Below, in pieces: positions 22,830-35,054 of a DNA stretch of 64,000 nucleotides. The position numbers and the translations under genes are program-made. The stretch lies in NCBI GenBank assembly GCA_036936605.1, contig JAUPFV010000002.1:218537546-218601545 (forward strand), read 5' to 3'. This DNA is from Limnanthes douglasii subsp. nivea. Taxonomy: Eukaryota > Streptophyta > Magnoliopsida > Brassicales > Limnanthaceae. Under the pieces are notes generated by a model that made no database searches, was not told where the DNA came from, and was given only the letters and a program-made list of their open reading frames with translations. Each line of letters opens with the position of its first letter. The first letter of the stretch is position 1.

Positions 22830-23960
22830 AAACTCAACTAGAAAGTACTTTAATTACCGTTTGAGGTTCAAAATCGGTGTCGTACTCTTCTAATTCCATT
22901 GACCATTTAGTCAGCAGACTTGATAAATCTAGCTTTTGCAACATATTCTTAAGTGGAAAAGAGTTGTGAACCATAATATAATGAGTTTGGATATATGACC
23001 TCATTTTTCATGATGCCACTACTAGTGCCAAAACTATTTTTCCAGCTTTAAGTATCTTTTTCAGCATCCTATAAGCTTTTCTTACGTAATAAGTCAGGTG
23101 CAGATAACTTTCAAGTTTTCTAACCAAAAATGCACTTACTACATAATCTGGCAAACCTATGGAGAGAAATAACCTTTCTCCCACACTAGGGTTGGTCAAA
23201 CTTTACAAAGAGGATAAGTGTTCTTTTACGTTTTTAAAGACTTCGTCATATTCTATAGTCTAATTGAACTTATTCACCTTTTTAGTAATTGGAAAATGGT
23301 GCACACTTATCCGAAGACCTTGATATAAAACTGTTTAAGACCGCTAACCTTTTAGTTAAAATTTGTACCTTTTGATAGATCTTGGAGGGTTCGTGATAGT
23401 TAGAGCATTTATTGTAATGGGTCGGCTTCAATACCCCTTTCACTAATTATGTAACCCAATAATTTTCCAGACCGAACTTCAAAAGTAATTTTTATGGATT
23501 CAATTTTAGATTAATGACCTTCAGGTTACAAACTATTTCCTCTAGATTGGATAAATGATATTCATCTATCGTGTTTTTTACTAATATATCATCACTATAA
23601 ACTTCAAAATTTATTCCGATCTGGCTAGCACAAGCTTTGTTTACTATACACTGATAAGTAGACCCAACATTCAATCCAAACGACATTACTTTGTAGCAAT
23701 GTAACCATCTACCCATTATGAATGTGGGATTGTCTTGGTCTTTTGGATCCATCTGTATCCGGTTATACATTACAAAATCAACCATAAATGGCAAGAGTTT
23801 ATTACGCGAGGTTGAATCTATCAACTGGTAAATTCTAAGGACAAGGAAAGTATAATTCAAACATGTCATGTTTAAATTTTTAACGTCAACACGTATGCGC
23901 AATTTCTCATTCTTTTTATTGACGAGCACCAGGTTTGTTCTCCATAACGAGTATTGAGAT
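22830..23960 (-). pseudogene. Gypsy B reverse transcriptase and RNase H remnant
   Basis: The RT fragment at 23,492-23,929 retains KLRIRVDVKNLN, the MVDF...YNRIQMDPKDQD block, LHCYKVMSFGLNVGSTYQ and VYSDDILVKN (YSDD active site). The following RNase H shows SAFLVRKLESYLHLTYYVRK at about 23,060-23,150. Stops separate the fragments. Normally it copies element RNA to DNA and removes the RNA strand. Confidence 0.8.
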
Positions 23961-24369
23961 TTTTGGATATGTCGTCATTTTAATTGATCTACCTCTATCA
24001 AAATGACTTTGAACATTTCAACAGAGAAATTTATTCGTTTATGGATAATTGGATGTATTTTGGATTGTACTGCAAGTTTATAGAAAATAACACTCACATG
24101 TACTTATGTGACTTCTTGGGTGCACTAAGTAAACATCTGCAATTCTTGAATAAGAAGGATAACAAAGGTTCTCTTATGATTACAGGTAATCAATCTCAAA
24201 TCTTCAAACTTTTTCTGCTCGAGAAGGTATAAACTTCATTGCCCTCGCTAGGTGTTACCGTACTGGGATTCTATCTGGGATCCTCTACAACATCTAACTC
24301 CAAAGTGGACTGCGATAACTTCTATCCTCTCTTTGTTTTAATATATTTTATTGACTTTTGAGTCAGAGA

Positions 24370-26091
24370 ATTAACAAAACATTATCCAGCTACTTTTTGG
24401 CTGCAATAGATGACTCCCATCTGGCCACCGGTAGCATATTTTAAGCATTGCTGTATAATTGTGGTAGTAACATGCATTATTGACAAACATGACATGCCAA
24501 TTATTTTATTGTATGAGGTCGGTCTATCCAACATTATGAAAAGTACTCTTACCATTTTCTTAAAGAGTCCTCGATCTACTAACACATCCCCTTCAAATTC
24601 TTCGATTACTTTGGCAATGATCCGAGTGAATCCTATTATTATTTTATCCCAACAGAGTATGACAGGAGGGTTCTCCATTTGCTTGTAAAGTGGACATGAA
24701 CATGATATTTTCCAAAATTCCTGTATCAATCAAGATTCTTCAGATTTTAGTTCCTTCGATAGTCGCTCCGATCACCCGACATCCTCATGAGGTCCAACAA
24801 CATCTCTTAGGTCATCATCATAAAAAACAATAAATGGAATCAGATTTTGGTATATATTGATTGATATTCTACATTCTAACTGAATTGTCAAACTTACAAC
24901 ATGCCTATTTCACGAATAACCAAAAGTATCTGATACAAGATTCCCACCGAAGATAGTAAGGGATTGAAAGAATTTACACAAAATCTTAACTCTCCCCTCA
25001 TTATTGGTTTTATCAATCATCATAGTACTTCCTAGGTTAGGATCATGGTCTATATACTCAGCACCTACATCAAACTCATTGTAAGGTCCGACTATAGCCA
25101 TTTAATTTTCCTCATTCGGTGCAACTTTGATTATCCCCATTTGGACTGACAGATTACCCACTAACACTTGCTGCCGACCCTTGATTGTGCTTGAACAAAA
25201 GTGGTCAGCTTTCTATTCTCAATCAAGGTTTATATTTCCTCCTTTAAATCTATACAATCCCTTGTGTCATGATGTATATCGTTATAGTACTTAAAAAATC
25301 GTTTATTTTGCACTTTTCTTGGACTTTGAAAATGAAGAGGGTTTCTAAACTGAACAAAATTCCTCATCTCGTAAAAAATAGTAACGAAACTTTATGTCAG
25401 TTCAACATAGTTATCGGGTTAGAACAATTGATTTGTTCTAGGTCTATAGTGTTGACCATGTGAGTGTTGATTTACCCGACGTCGAGGTAAGTCTAACTTG
25501 TGCCCTTCAGACAGAATGAGTAGCTTTCTGAGGCTGAAGGTTTTTTGGCCTGTTGTTGACGTTGCCTGTCTTTGCACATGGATCAAATTTAATCTTATTG
25601 AATCCTCAACGTTGATCTTCTTCTCAATCTGAGCTATTGGAACCCAGGATTTTAAGGCTTTTATTCCGGTTACGTCATCAACCAAATCTCTGGGAGAATC
25701 CTTTGTGTCGAATAAACAACAACCACTTGCTCATAACAGTCATCAAGTTATTATTTGTAAGAATTGAACGTTTAGTATAGTCTTTAAAACTCTCCCCAAC
25801 CAATTGCCAAAACTTTATTATTGTATCTATGTTCCCCCATATCTTATTATTTCCCACAAGCTGCCATGTAAATATTTTCCAAAACACATCAAAAAAATTG
25901 ATGGAACCCTGTGAAAGTCAGATTTTTAGAGAACTATCTTTGAAATTTGAATTCTCAACACGGTAATTTATCATCATTGTCAAAATTGACCATAAAGTAT
26001 CTAAACGGATCTAAATGGGTATCAAGATCTTTATTCCATCAAACATGTCTATTTTAGATATATCAAACTGCTTTGGTAGATTTCCATAGAG
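24370..26091 (-). pseudogene. Gypsy B gag-protease remnant
   Basis: The protease relic holds the active-site text ILIDTGILENIMF (about 24,700-24,745, DTG kept) and then GLFKKMVRVLFIMLDRPTSYNKIIG with CLKYATGGQMGVI. The gag part appears at 25,679-26,091 as a series of fragments matching the gag of the other Tat elements (NLPKQFDISKIDMFDGIKD, then HLDPFRYFMVNFDNDDKLPC). Gag ends abruptly at about 26,091 at the LINE junction. Confidence 0.75.
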
Positions 26092-28680
26092 AATTCATGT
26101 AGACCGGGAATACTGCCTCCAATTATGTCCATGACTATACTGGTCTTTATCTCCAATCTAAACCAGAGAAATCTGCAGAATAATTTGGAAAAATGTTTAG
26201 AACTCTCACATAGAGGATGAAGATCGATGACCAGTAGACCTGGTTGGCAAAGAGCCTCGATTTGATTAATTGAAGTCTTCCAGCATATGAGAGGTGCTTG
26301 GAAGTCCATGAGTTGATGTGGTTGGTAACTTTGAGAAATAAAGGGTCTGGAGTCATTGTAAGAGAGGTGCTTGGAAGCGATTATCAGCACTCCCAGGTAT
26401 CTGATAGGGAGCACGTCTTTATTAAACCCGATGGAGTTTAAAATGATGATCTTGGTGGTCTCCGAGATCCCCGAGAGGTAGACTTGGATTTTGTTCGTAT
26501 TGAGCTGGAGGCCTGACAGAAGAGAAAATTTGTCGAGTCCCTCCTTGATGAGATTGATTGAGGGTGCATTAGGTAGCAGAAGATCATGAGGTCATCCACA
26601 AAGCAGAGATTGATGATCTTGAGCTTGTGGCATTTCCAATGGAAGTCGAAAGATGGATCCTGAATTATTTTCTCAAGGATGCTGGATAGAACCTGCATGA
26701 CAATAACAAAAATATATAGGGAGAAGGGGTCTCTTTGGTGGAGTCCCTTCAATCCCAGGAAGGTGCTGTTGGCATACTATTAATACATATTGCATAAGAG
26801 GGGGTAGTAATGCATTGGATGATCTAATTGATCATCTTTGCAGGGAAGTCCATAACATAGAGAACATACATAATTAATCTTCAATGCACATTATCGAAAG
26901 CCTTCTTTAGGTCAATCTTGAGGTCGCATCTGGGTACTTTGCGGTTGGTGTGTCAACCGTGCATGAGGTCTTGGGTGAGGATGATGTTGTCGGATATTGA
27001 ATGAGGCGCAAAAGCCGATTGGTAAAGATAAATCAGGGAGGGGAGATCGACTTTGTATTTCATTAGCTAGGATTTTAGATATAATCTTAGAAATGATATT
27101 GCAATAGGAAATGGGCCTAAAATCCTAGGGAGAGGAGTGAAAGTCAATTTTGGGGATAAGAGCGATCAGAGTTTTGTTCCAATTCCTGTCTATTTTTCCT
27201 TTATGGAAAAATATTTGACCCCCCATGCAGATGTCAGACCCAATAGTGGGCAAACAAGATTTGAAGAAACCAATATTAAAATCGCCAGGGCCCGAGGCCT
27301 TATCACTATCAATATCAAAAAAGGATTTCCTAATTTTATGGTCCAAAATAGGTTTAATCATGCTGGACTTATCAGAGGAAGATATCAAAGATTTATGAGG
27401 GCTAATTCTATAAAGGCTAGGGTATTTTCTAGGGCTTGAGGTATCAAAGAGTCTTCGAAAGGCCTAAGGAAAGCAGACGAGATCACTCTAGGATTTGAAC
27501 TAGAGAATCCATCACGGTTGGCAATAAATATGATTTTATTACGTGCCCTTTGAGTTCTTATACTGTTATGAAATCTTTTGGAGTTTCTATCCTCAAGCTT
27601 AAGCTAAGTTTCCCTAGATTTTTTTCTTGATGAAGGATTCCTCAGCACGACTATAGAAAATGTAGGCTTTGGAAGCCTCATGCTCTAGATAAATGAGATA
27701 GTTATTTAACGGGTTGGAGGCAAGGGTTCACTGAACCTGAGAAAGGGTAGCTTGGGCCTCCTCCATCCTATAGCTAATGTTTCTGAAGTTGTGTTTGTTG
27801 AGGAAAGAAAGGGAAATGGTGATCCTGGCTAATTTGATAATAATAGCTTTCATGGGCCCTTTGTCGCAAGGAGAGTTCCATCTTGTGGAAACAAGGCTTT
27901 GAAAGGTCAGATGAAAACGCCACACAAAAAAAAATTGAAAAGTATTAGTGCTCGAGAAGAAAGGTACGGTAAGATATAGAATTATGGGGGTATGGTTTGA
28001 GGTACGAGGGAGGTCAAAGTGGGTGAATGAATTAGAAAAAGCGTCACCTCATTGACCATTAACGAGGTCCCTATCAATTTTAGAGGAGATTGGGTTGTTA
28101 ATTTGGCGGTTGGACCAGGAATATTGGAACCCAGAAGATCTGAGATTGTCAAGGCTGCAAGTGCGGAAATAACCATTAAATAGGGAGATAGAATTTTTCA
28201 ACCGATTTTCAGAGTTGGAACAATCCGAGGGGTTGCGAATCGCGTTGAAGTCCCCAAAGACAATCCACAGATTTGAAGCGTTAGTTTGTGAGATATAGGT
28301 AATTTCCCTCCAAAAGGGATGACGGTCTGATGGCTCATTAAAGCCTCAGACCGTGGTGAAACTAAATGTCAAGTTTTTAACTATCCAAGTTATTTTACAT
28401 TTCATGATTTAAGGAGAGGTGAAATCCAAGGTGATATTGCAAACACTAAGGTTCCAGTAAATCCAAATTCGACCATTGTGGTGATTCTCATGGTTAGTTT
28501 TAAAGTTCCACAAAGGTAACATTGTTGTCATAATAAAGTTAACATTTTCAATGTTAACTTTGGTTTCCAGTAGGAAAATAACATTGATACTATTGGAAAA
28601 TACAAATTTACGGACATCCTTTTGGCGAACGGGGTCATTTAAACCCCTCACATTCCAACTAGCGAGACACCAAATCTACT
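26092..28680 (-). mobile_element. L1-type LINE fragment (minus), ORF2 endonuclease to RT only
   Basis: On the minus strand, from 28,668: ASWNVRGLNDPVRQKDVRKF (endonuclease start), then LLETKVNIENVNFI and the NHHNGRIWIYWNLSV block. RT pieces follow: ALIPKIDFHSS (about 27,125), GLHQRDPFSLYIFVIVMQVL (about 26,750) and LKIINLCFVDDLMIFCY (about 26,600, FVDD active site). A final segment, VTNHINSWTSKHLSYAGRLQ, lies at about 26,330. It is the same family as the LINE at 3.7-8.8 kb. It lacks ORF1, the zf-RVT region and poly-A, so both ends are missing. Left truncation is not the usual LINE pattern and suggests a later deletion or rearrangement against gypsy B. Confidence 0.8.
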
Positions 28681-29318
28681 TGAAAGGCTTCATATCTAAC
28701 GTTCCAACATTCAGATGATTTTATATTTTCATGTTCCATCTACCATAAAATAGTATGGGTAATACTTTAGCATAACCTTTTTCATTTGTACGAAGCCACC
28801 TTATTTGAGATCTTAAGATCGAGAAAGTTAATATATTGACATGTTAACATCATACAAAGCAAATTCAGCACTAATAGGATTTAAAATTTATCGCGATTGT
28901 TTCCACATGAGATATAATTGAAATCCCTAACAATAAGGATAAAGATTGACTGTAATAACTATGTATAGTAAAAATAAATATTTGATAGTAGGAAGGATGC
29001 AATTTTCGAACTCTTTAATAACATTAAAAGGAATGATGAAGATTGAACTTTAATAAATATGCATATTAAAAAAATACTAATTTAATAGTAGGTTGGATGG
29101 AGATTTTTTAACTCCCTAATAGTATAAACATGAAGGTTGAAGATTGAACTGTAATAAACATGCCTAATAAAAATACAAATACATGCCTAGTAAAAATGAA
29201 AATTTAATTGCAGAAAGGATAAAGATTTGAGTTTCTGACATTTAGTTGAATTCAAAATATGGTTCTTTTTTTTCTTTATGAAAATATAGTTATGAATTGG
29301 TGAGAAAATCATAACTTA
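28681..29318. other. AT-rich spacer with a degenerate ~100-bp tandem repeat
   Basis: No gene. From about 28,945 to 29,235 a unit containing GATTGAACTGTAATAAAC(A/T)ATG, TAATAAAAATA, AATTTAATAGTAGG and GGATGGAGATTT recurs about three times with roughly 90-110-bp spacing. Confidence 0.6.
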
Positions 29319-30265
29319 TGGAATACATTGATTGTAGTGGTATATGTGTTGTCGAGGCATCACCTGTATTAGTTTAGGTGTTGTTGATACATTGGTTTTT
29401 TTGGTTAAAGCATTGGCTGCTTCAGCCTGAAAGTTTTTGTTAAAACTGATGAATTGCTTATAGCATAATGTTATCATCTGAGGCATTGACTGCATCAAAT
29501 ATAAAGCCATTGGTCGAACCGAGCAGGTCCATCTAAAAGGAAGGCTTCAGCAAAGCCATTGACTGCTACGATTGGAAAGTTTTTGGTCAAGCCGAGTGAG
29601 GTCATAGGTCAGCGAGATTTCGTACAAGGTGAAGACTTCTTTGGAATACAACAATACGGATGAGGTAAAGTTTGCACTAGCCAAGAGCTTGACAACCTAT
29701 ACTTGAGTTGTTAAGTGTGACTGTTGGTATAAGGTATCATTTAAAGTGGTTAGATCGATCTTCTGTTATACTGGAAACAGTTACTCACTGTTATAACAAA
29801 AATGATTATTTATGTGGAGGATTTTGTAATATTCTATTTTGGAGAAAGATTTCATCAAGAATTAGACATAGTGTTGTTTGGACTACGTAGAAGCTGATGA
29901 GAATTCGGTAGAGTGTGCTTCAGAGATTAAGAGAGAGAAAATTACTTAGTTGATCAGAGATTGTTCTTGGTAGAGTATCGAGTGTGAGCTCTCGAATTTA
30001 GAGTTTATAAAAATTCTGTATTTGTGTATTATCTTAATCTTGTATATTGTTGTGATTGTTGAACAACCATAGGAATGAAATTAGATTTGGCTCAGAGTGG
30101 ACGTATGCAAATTTCTAGACCACTATATATCTATATGTTCTCATTTCTCTTATTTTGTTATTCCTTTGTTTTATTTTCCAATAAGATTACTACATGTTTA
30201 GTGGTAATATTCTTAAAACGATCAGTTTGAGACCTGAATTAATAGAATAGAGCTTGTTCATAACG
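29319..30265 (+). repeat. Copia C 5' LTR
   Basis: 947 bp, starts TGGAATACATTG. It aligns throughout with 50,610-51,550, for example GAGTTGTTAAGTGTGACTGT at 29,703 and 50,996 and TTATCTTAATCTTGTATA at 30,030 and 51,318. Divergence is high by eye. The end is placed by alignment with the 3' LTR, which ends ATATCA. Confidence 0.8.
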
Positions 30266-30289
30266 TAAAATTAGTATTAGAGCTTGGTT

Positions 30290-31140
30290 ACGATGTGATT
30301 CTTGAAGCCGAAATATGACTGACGAAGTTTGAGATGAAGGATTTAACAGAAAATGAGATTTTGGAATTTGGCGATAACAAATTCGACCAATCATGGTTTA
30401 AGAGAAGGTTGCTCCAAACGTAGGAGGGGAGCCGAAGCTTCCTGAAACATTGTATGAGATTGAAAAGCAAGATATTCTTGAAACTGAATACATCATGATT
30501 ATTTTATATCTGAGTGATAATGTATTGAAGAAACTCTCAAAAGAAAATTTAGCAGATGAAGTCTCGAACAAACTAGAGACAGTGTACATGATAAAGTCTT
30601 TTACAAATCGAATTTGGTTGAAGGCGAAGTTCTTTGGTTTCAAGATGCAAGAATATAAGAATCTTGATGACTTCTCTAAAATAGTGATCGTCTTGATGAA
30701 CATTAGTGAGGAATCACTAATGAAGATAAGACAATGATATTGTCAAAGTCAATTCCATATGCATATGGACATTTGAAGGATATTATCTGATATAAGAAAA
30801 AAACACTGTTGATGGACGAGTTGGAACCTGCAATTAGATCCAAGTAGTTAGAACTCATGCAATGTAAAGGACTGGAAGTTTTGAAAGTAGTTATGAAGCT
30901 TTAAACATTATAGAGACATTATAGAGAATGTATACTAGTAAGGTCGGAGTAAAGTCTAGATCAAAATCAGCAAAAAAGTTTAATAAGTCCAATATTGGAT
31001 GTCACCACTGTAAGAACTTATTTCAGTAAAGAATGTCTCGAACGAATGAGAAGGTAAGGTGATTGTAGATCAAAACAAGGGGATGCTTATGCTACTTCAG
31101 AACTATATGACTCTGCAAATCGTTTGGTGCACTCTTTAGA
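30290..31140 (+). pseudogene. Copia C gag remnant
   Basis: Fragments ILYLSDNVLKKLSKENLADE, VSNKLETVYMIKSFTNRIW and LKAKFFGFKMQEYKNLDDFS (30,490-30,680) match the UBN2/copia gag core found in Tork-like elements. Several stops flank it. No intact zinc knuckle is visible downstream (about 31,000-31,050 keeps only GCHHCKN). Confidence 0.8.
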
Positions 31141-31705
31141 TGAAGGCTATAAGGAGTGAATTCTTGATCTAAATGCTCTTTCGATATGTGTCCATATAAA
31201 GGTTGGTTCCACTCATTTGAAGAGAATAATAGATGCATTGTGTTACTTGTTAAGAACAAAGCTTGCAATATAACTTTTATTGGAACTGTGAAGATTCAAA
31301 TGTTTGATGGTTGTGATTGGAATCTGACGAATATGAGTTATGTTCCCGACCTAAGAAGAAATCAAAAATACCTTGGCATACTGGAAAACTTAGGTTATTT
31401 TTCTAAAAGTTGAAAATAGTTACATGTAAATGGTTAGATGTATCGTGACTTTCATAAAGTGAAAAGTATTCAATGACCTTTATTATTTGATAGAAGATAT
31501 TTTTATGGGCACAATGTCTAGCTTATCCAAAAAATCGGTAGATAGGTTAGCCTTATTACATAAGAGGTTGGGGCATGTGAGTGCGAAGTGATTGTTGGAG
31601 TTGCAAAAGCAAGGTCTGTTCAAAAGACACACTGATTGGTTTGGAATTTTTGAATATGTGTGTACAGTAAAAGTAGCAGAGTCAAATTTTAAGATTTATA
31701 CACAT
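31141..31705 (+). pseudogene. Copia C protease and integrase N-terminus, cut by gypsy A
   Basis: A protease relic at 31,186-31,413: MCPYKGWFHSFEENN, then IGTVKIQMFDG and MSYVPDLRRN, matching the CPxxxWF and V(R/S)YVPDLKRN motifs of copia proteases. The integrase zinc-finger start LLHKRLGHVSAK lies near 31,555-31,590, followed by degraded sequence to 31,705, where gypsy A begins. The remainder of integrase resumes at 37,608. Confidence 0.75.
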
Positions 31706-32067
31706 TAATATGGAAATAGGATTTTAAGGACTAAATTGTAAATAATGTAAATTTAAGGATATAATTGTAAGTAATGTAAGTTACTTCCTTAATTCTTGAC
31801 TGGTGTAAGTTTTAGAGGATATTTGTAATTATGTGTAATTAGTAAGGACTAAACAGCAATTAACCCACTTTGTGTAACAGATTTCAGTTTGAGACTAAGT
31901 CTTGGCTCCTCTATATAAAGGACCAGACTACTCTAATAAAGGGGTTGAACACTTTTTACTTTGAAACTCATTTGTACTTGTGTTTTCTCTCTTTAAAAAC
32001 TCTCTAGTTCTTTCTCTCTATAGAATACACTCTTGACAATTAACTAAGGCAAAACAATAACTCTTCA
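31706..32067 (+). repeat. Gypsy A 5' LTR
   Basis: 362 bp. The first base pair reads TA instead of TG (the 3' copy starts TGATATGG). TATATAAA at 31,912-31,919 is the likely TATA box, followed by a CTCTCT-rich leader. It ends CTCTTCA. Confidence 0.92.
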
Positions 32068-32109
32068 AATTGGCGAATCCGCTGGGGACGTAAAATCAGT
32101 GCTCTTATT

Positions 32110-33770
32110 TTGTTCAAAATATTGATACAATATAATTGTACTCCCTTATTAAAATTCATACGATCAATCCTCAGAACAATCTTACGCTCCAGTCAGCGGT
32201 GGATGCTGAGAAAACTGATGGAAATAAAACTGATGGATCATCTCCGATCCGAGCTCAATCTGATATCGGCGCAAATGAATAAAGTTTTAGATAAAATTAA
32301 TACATTGATTGAGAAATATGAATGGAGGGAGCAAGAGATACTCTCAACAAGGCTCAAATACGAGGTTAGACAGGAAGTAGAAAAGACCGAGGTTGAAAGT
32401 CAGTGAGATCGAACATTTGATGACCGGCGTGCTAAATCCGAACACAAAAAACACGTTTTATGGAACCTAAAGAACAATATTCGTCTCGAAAGGAGAGAGA
32501 GGATAAAAAGAAATTAGTGACTTCTAGTGACGAGGAGGTCGAAAGCTCAGCCTCGGGTTTTAAGAGGCACAAAGGTTCTTCAAAAGGGGAACCTGATAGA
32601 GATTATTCGAGGAAGTATAAAAAGGAAAGTAAATCTAAGAATGCTCCTCGTTCAACTTGGCATGAAGGAAATCCTTCGAATCAGTATGCTGAAACTGATA
32701 GGAACCTATATGTCACAATGGGAACTGATGATCAGTTCGTTTAAGGTGTTGACTAGTGAAATTCTCCGTTGATAGATGAAATTCGATCCATGGCGCTTCC
32801 GAAGCGTTTCGACATTCTGAAGGTGGAGAAGTTCGATGGGATGCAGGATCCCGACGATCAGATCGAACAATTCAAGAATTATATGATGAATTTCAAAGAT
32901 GACGACTGACTTGTGTGTTGTGCATTTTCACAGACTTTGAAGGAAACAACTTTTAAGTGGTATAACAGGATTCTGATGGGATCCATATCAAATTTCAGAG
33001 ATTTCAATACTGCTTTTCGAAGGCAGTTTGTGGGAAGCAAAGAGATGAGAGCAAATAATGATACTATTACTAAGTGCAAGCAGGCACCGGGAGAAAAGTT
33101 GAAAGACTATACAAAGAGATTTGTGTTAACCAAGGCTAGTTTGGACAACTGTGAGGAAAATGTGGCAATGACAGCTTTTCGCCAAGGGTTATTGCCAGGG
33201 GATTTAGCTAATGAGACGACAAAGAGAAAGGCCTTGACTTTTGGAGCTTTGATGGCTCAAGTTGAGGATCAGATCAAAGTGGAGTAGTCGAGTAGAGTCC
33301 GAGGCGGATTAGTCAGTACTCCGAAAAACTCGGGATATGAAGCCAATAATCAGGGGCAGCCCTCGAATGGTAATAACAATGGCAATGGCAATCAGCAGTC
33401 GAGGCAGAAGAACAATAATTAGCCTCATCGGAGTGGTGGTTATTCAAATCACGCTCCATCTAACACTTACAACAGGCCTGCACGAAAAACATGGGTCAAG
33501 CCTGAGTACTATGTCGATTTGACATAGAATGTATCTGTCATCTGGGATAAGACCAAGAATTCTGTAAATTTCAGGAAGCCGACTCCCATCAGTATAGCAA
33601 GGGAGGAGAAAAATAATAAATTTTGCAGATATCATGATGATATTAGACATGATACAAATGATTGTATTGCTCTGAAGAAAAAAATCCAATATTTGATTGA
33701 GAATGGAAAACTCCTGACTTATCTGAAGTCACATGGGAGTGCATAAACAAATAATGGTGCATCGACTTCA
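32110..33770 (+). pseudogene. Gypsy A gag
   Basis: The N-terminal part is helical and charged (MNKVLDKINTLIEKYEWREQ at about 32,270), then Ser/Lys-rich (32,460-32,740). The gag core at 32,790-33,287 reads LPKRFDILKVEKFDGMQDPD, EQFKNYMMNFKDDD, then a stop (TGA, about 32,908), followed by TFKWYNRILMGSISNFRDFN, AFRRQFVGSKEMR and LKDYTKRFVLTKASLDNCEE. This is the retrotransposon gag domain, the structural protein of the particle. Further stops occur at about 33,284 and beyond. Confidence 0.85.
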
Positions 33771-33794
33771 AAGGCTGCACCGCTAGCTGAGAAT

Positions 33795-34540
33795 TTGATG
33801 ATTATGGATTCACAGGCTGAACCGTTCGATGCTTCTTCTGAGTATGTTGAAAAAGATCCGAACAGATTGATTTTGATGGCGGTGGAAGAATCTGTGGAGA
33901 AGGGATGTGTTCAGGAGCTATGCAAGTTTTTTGAATCGTTGATTATTTTTGGAGGCGATTCAATGACTGGGAACTCGGATAGTTCGAGGAAAAGGCATGT
34001 TGTCAATTTGATAACTCAAATTGAAGGGATGATGTCTACGCACTTGTATGGGAAGAAAATATTCCCTTCATTTTGTTTGATGAAGATGATCTGAGAGGTA
34101 CTGCAGGACCACACGAAGATGCTGTGGTGATTGGAGCTGAGGTGGCTGACGTCGAAATTCGACATGTGCTGATTGATACTGGCAGTTCTGCCAATGTTCT
34201 TTTTAAATCCACCTATGATAAAATGACAAATCCACCTCAGATTTCTCAATTGGATCGAACGATTATTGGATTCACGGGTGTAACAACTCGTGTTGTTGGA
34301 GAGTTCGAAGGTGAGGTGAGTTTGGGAACAGGGCCATTTAAGAAAAAGGTCCAGGTAGTCTTTGTGGTGGTGGACTGTCCCACAAGTTATAATGCTATTT
34401 TTTGAAGATTGTGGCTTTCAAGAATGTATGAGGTGGTGTCTACAGTCCATCAATGTTTTAAGTATGCGGTTGGAGACAGAGTTGGGATTGTCCGAGGCGA
34501 TCAGAAGGTTGCCAAGAAGGTTAGCAACATTTAATCGATT
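33795..34540 (+). pseudogene. Gypsy A protease, ends at the RT deletion
   Basis: Linker FDASSEYVEKDPNRLILMAV, then FGGDSMTGNSDSSRKRHVVN. A frameshift near 34,080 leads to the protease: RGTAGPHEDAVVIGAEVADV, HVLIDTGSSANVLFKSTYDK (DTG catalytic), TTRVVGEFEGEVSLGTGPFK and VVDCPTSYNAIF, then a TGA. The frame KYAVGDRVGIVRGDQKVAKK runs to about 34,527, where the sequence jumps directly to the RNase H side. Confidence 0.85.
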
Positions 34541-35054
34541 TATTTCAATATTTTCTGATAAATGTTTTCCTTTCTTCCAAGTGTTACGAGGGCCCGGTAG
34601 GTTCGAATGGTAATCGGAATGTGAATCAGCTTTCACAAACATAAAAAATTTGTTGCCATCACCAGAGATTTCGTCAAAGCCTCGAAATGGGGAGAAATTA
34701 TTTTTGTATATAGTGGTATCATATTTTGCAATAAGCGCAGTGTTAATTAGTGAGGATTCAGGAGTTCCGAAGCCGGTGTATTACATTAGTAAAAGTTTGG
34801 TGGCAACAGAAAAGAGGTATATGAAATTAGAAAAGTTGGCATTAGCATTGGAGGTTGCTGCTAGAAATATGCGCTCGTATTTTCAAGATCATACTATTTC
34901 AGTCCGAATTTTATTCCCTTTGAAAAATATTTTACAACGACCTGATATTTCGGGGAGGATGACCAAATGGTCAGTGGAGTTGGGGGACTGTGATATTTTG
35001 TTTACACCTCGAACAACAATAAAGGCACAAGCATTGGCATATTTTTTTGTTTAA
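34528..35054 (+). pseudogene. Gypsy A RNase H (first), joined to protease by deletion
   Basis: It begins RLATFNRFISIFSDKCFPFF, the RT/RNase H connection, then has a stop at about 34,611 and continues LFLYIVVSYFAISAVLISED, VYYISKSLVATEKRYMKLEK and GRMTKWSVELGDCDILFTPR. No RT catalytic motif (YxDD) exists between protease and this point; gypsy C has about 1 kb more here. The element could not have made its own RT after the deletion. Confidence 0.88.

Larger units (their letters stand above)
17100..26091 (-). mobile_element. Gypsy B: old Tat-lineage Ty3/gypsy element, minus strand
   Basis: Reading the minus strand from 26,091 leftward gives gag, protease, RT, RNase H, a second (archaeal-type) RNase H and integrase. 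A plus-strand antisense gene follows at 17.8-20.5 kb. This is the same order as in the younger gypsy C (39-49.6 kb). Every domain is broken by stops and frameshifts. The 5' LTR is missing: gag stops at about 26,091, where LINE sequence begins. I could not identify the 3' LTR, so the left limit is approximate. Confidence 0.8.
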
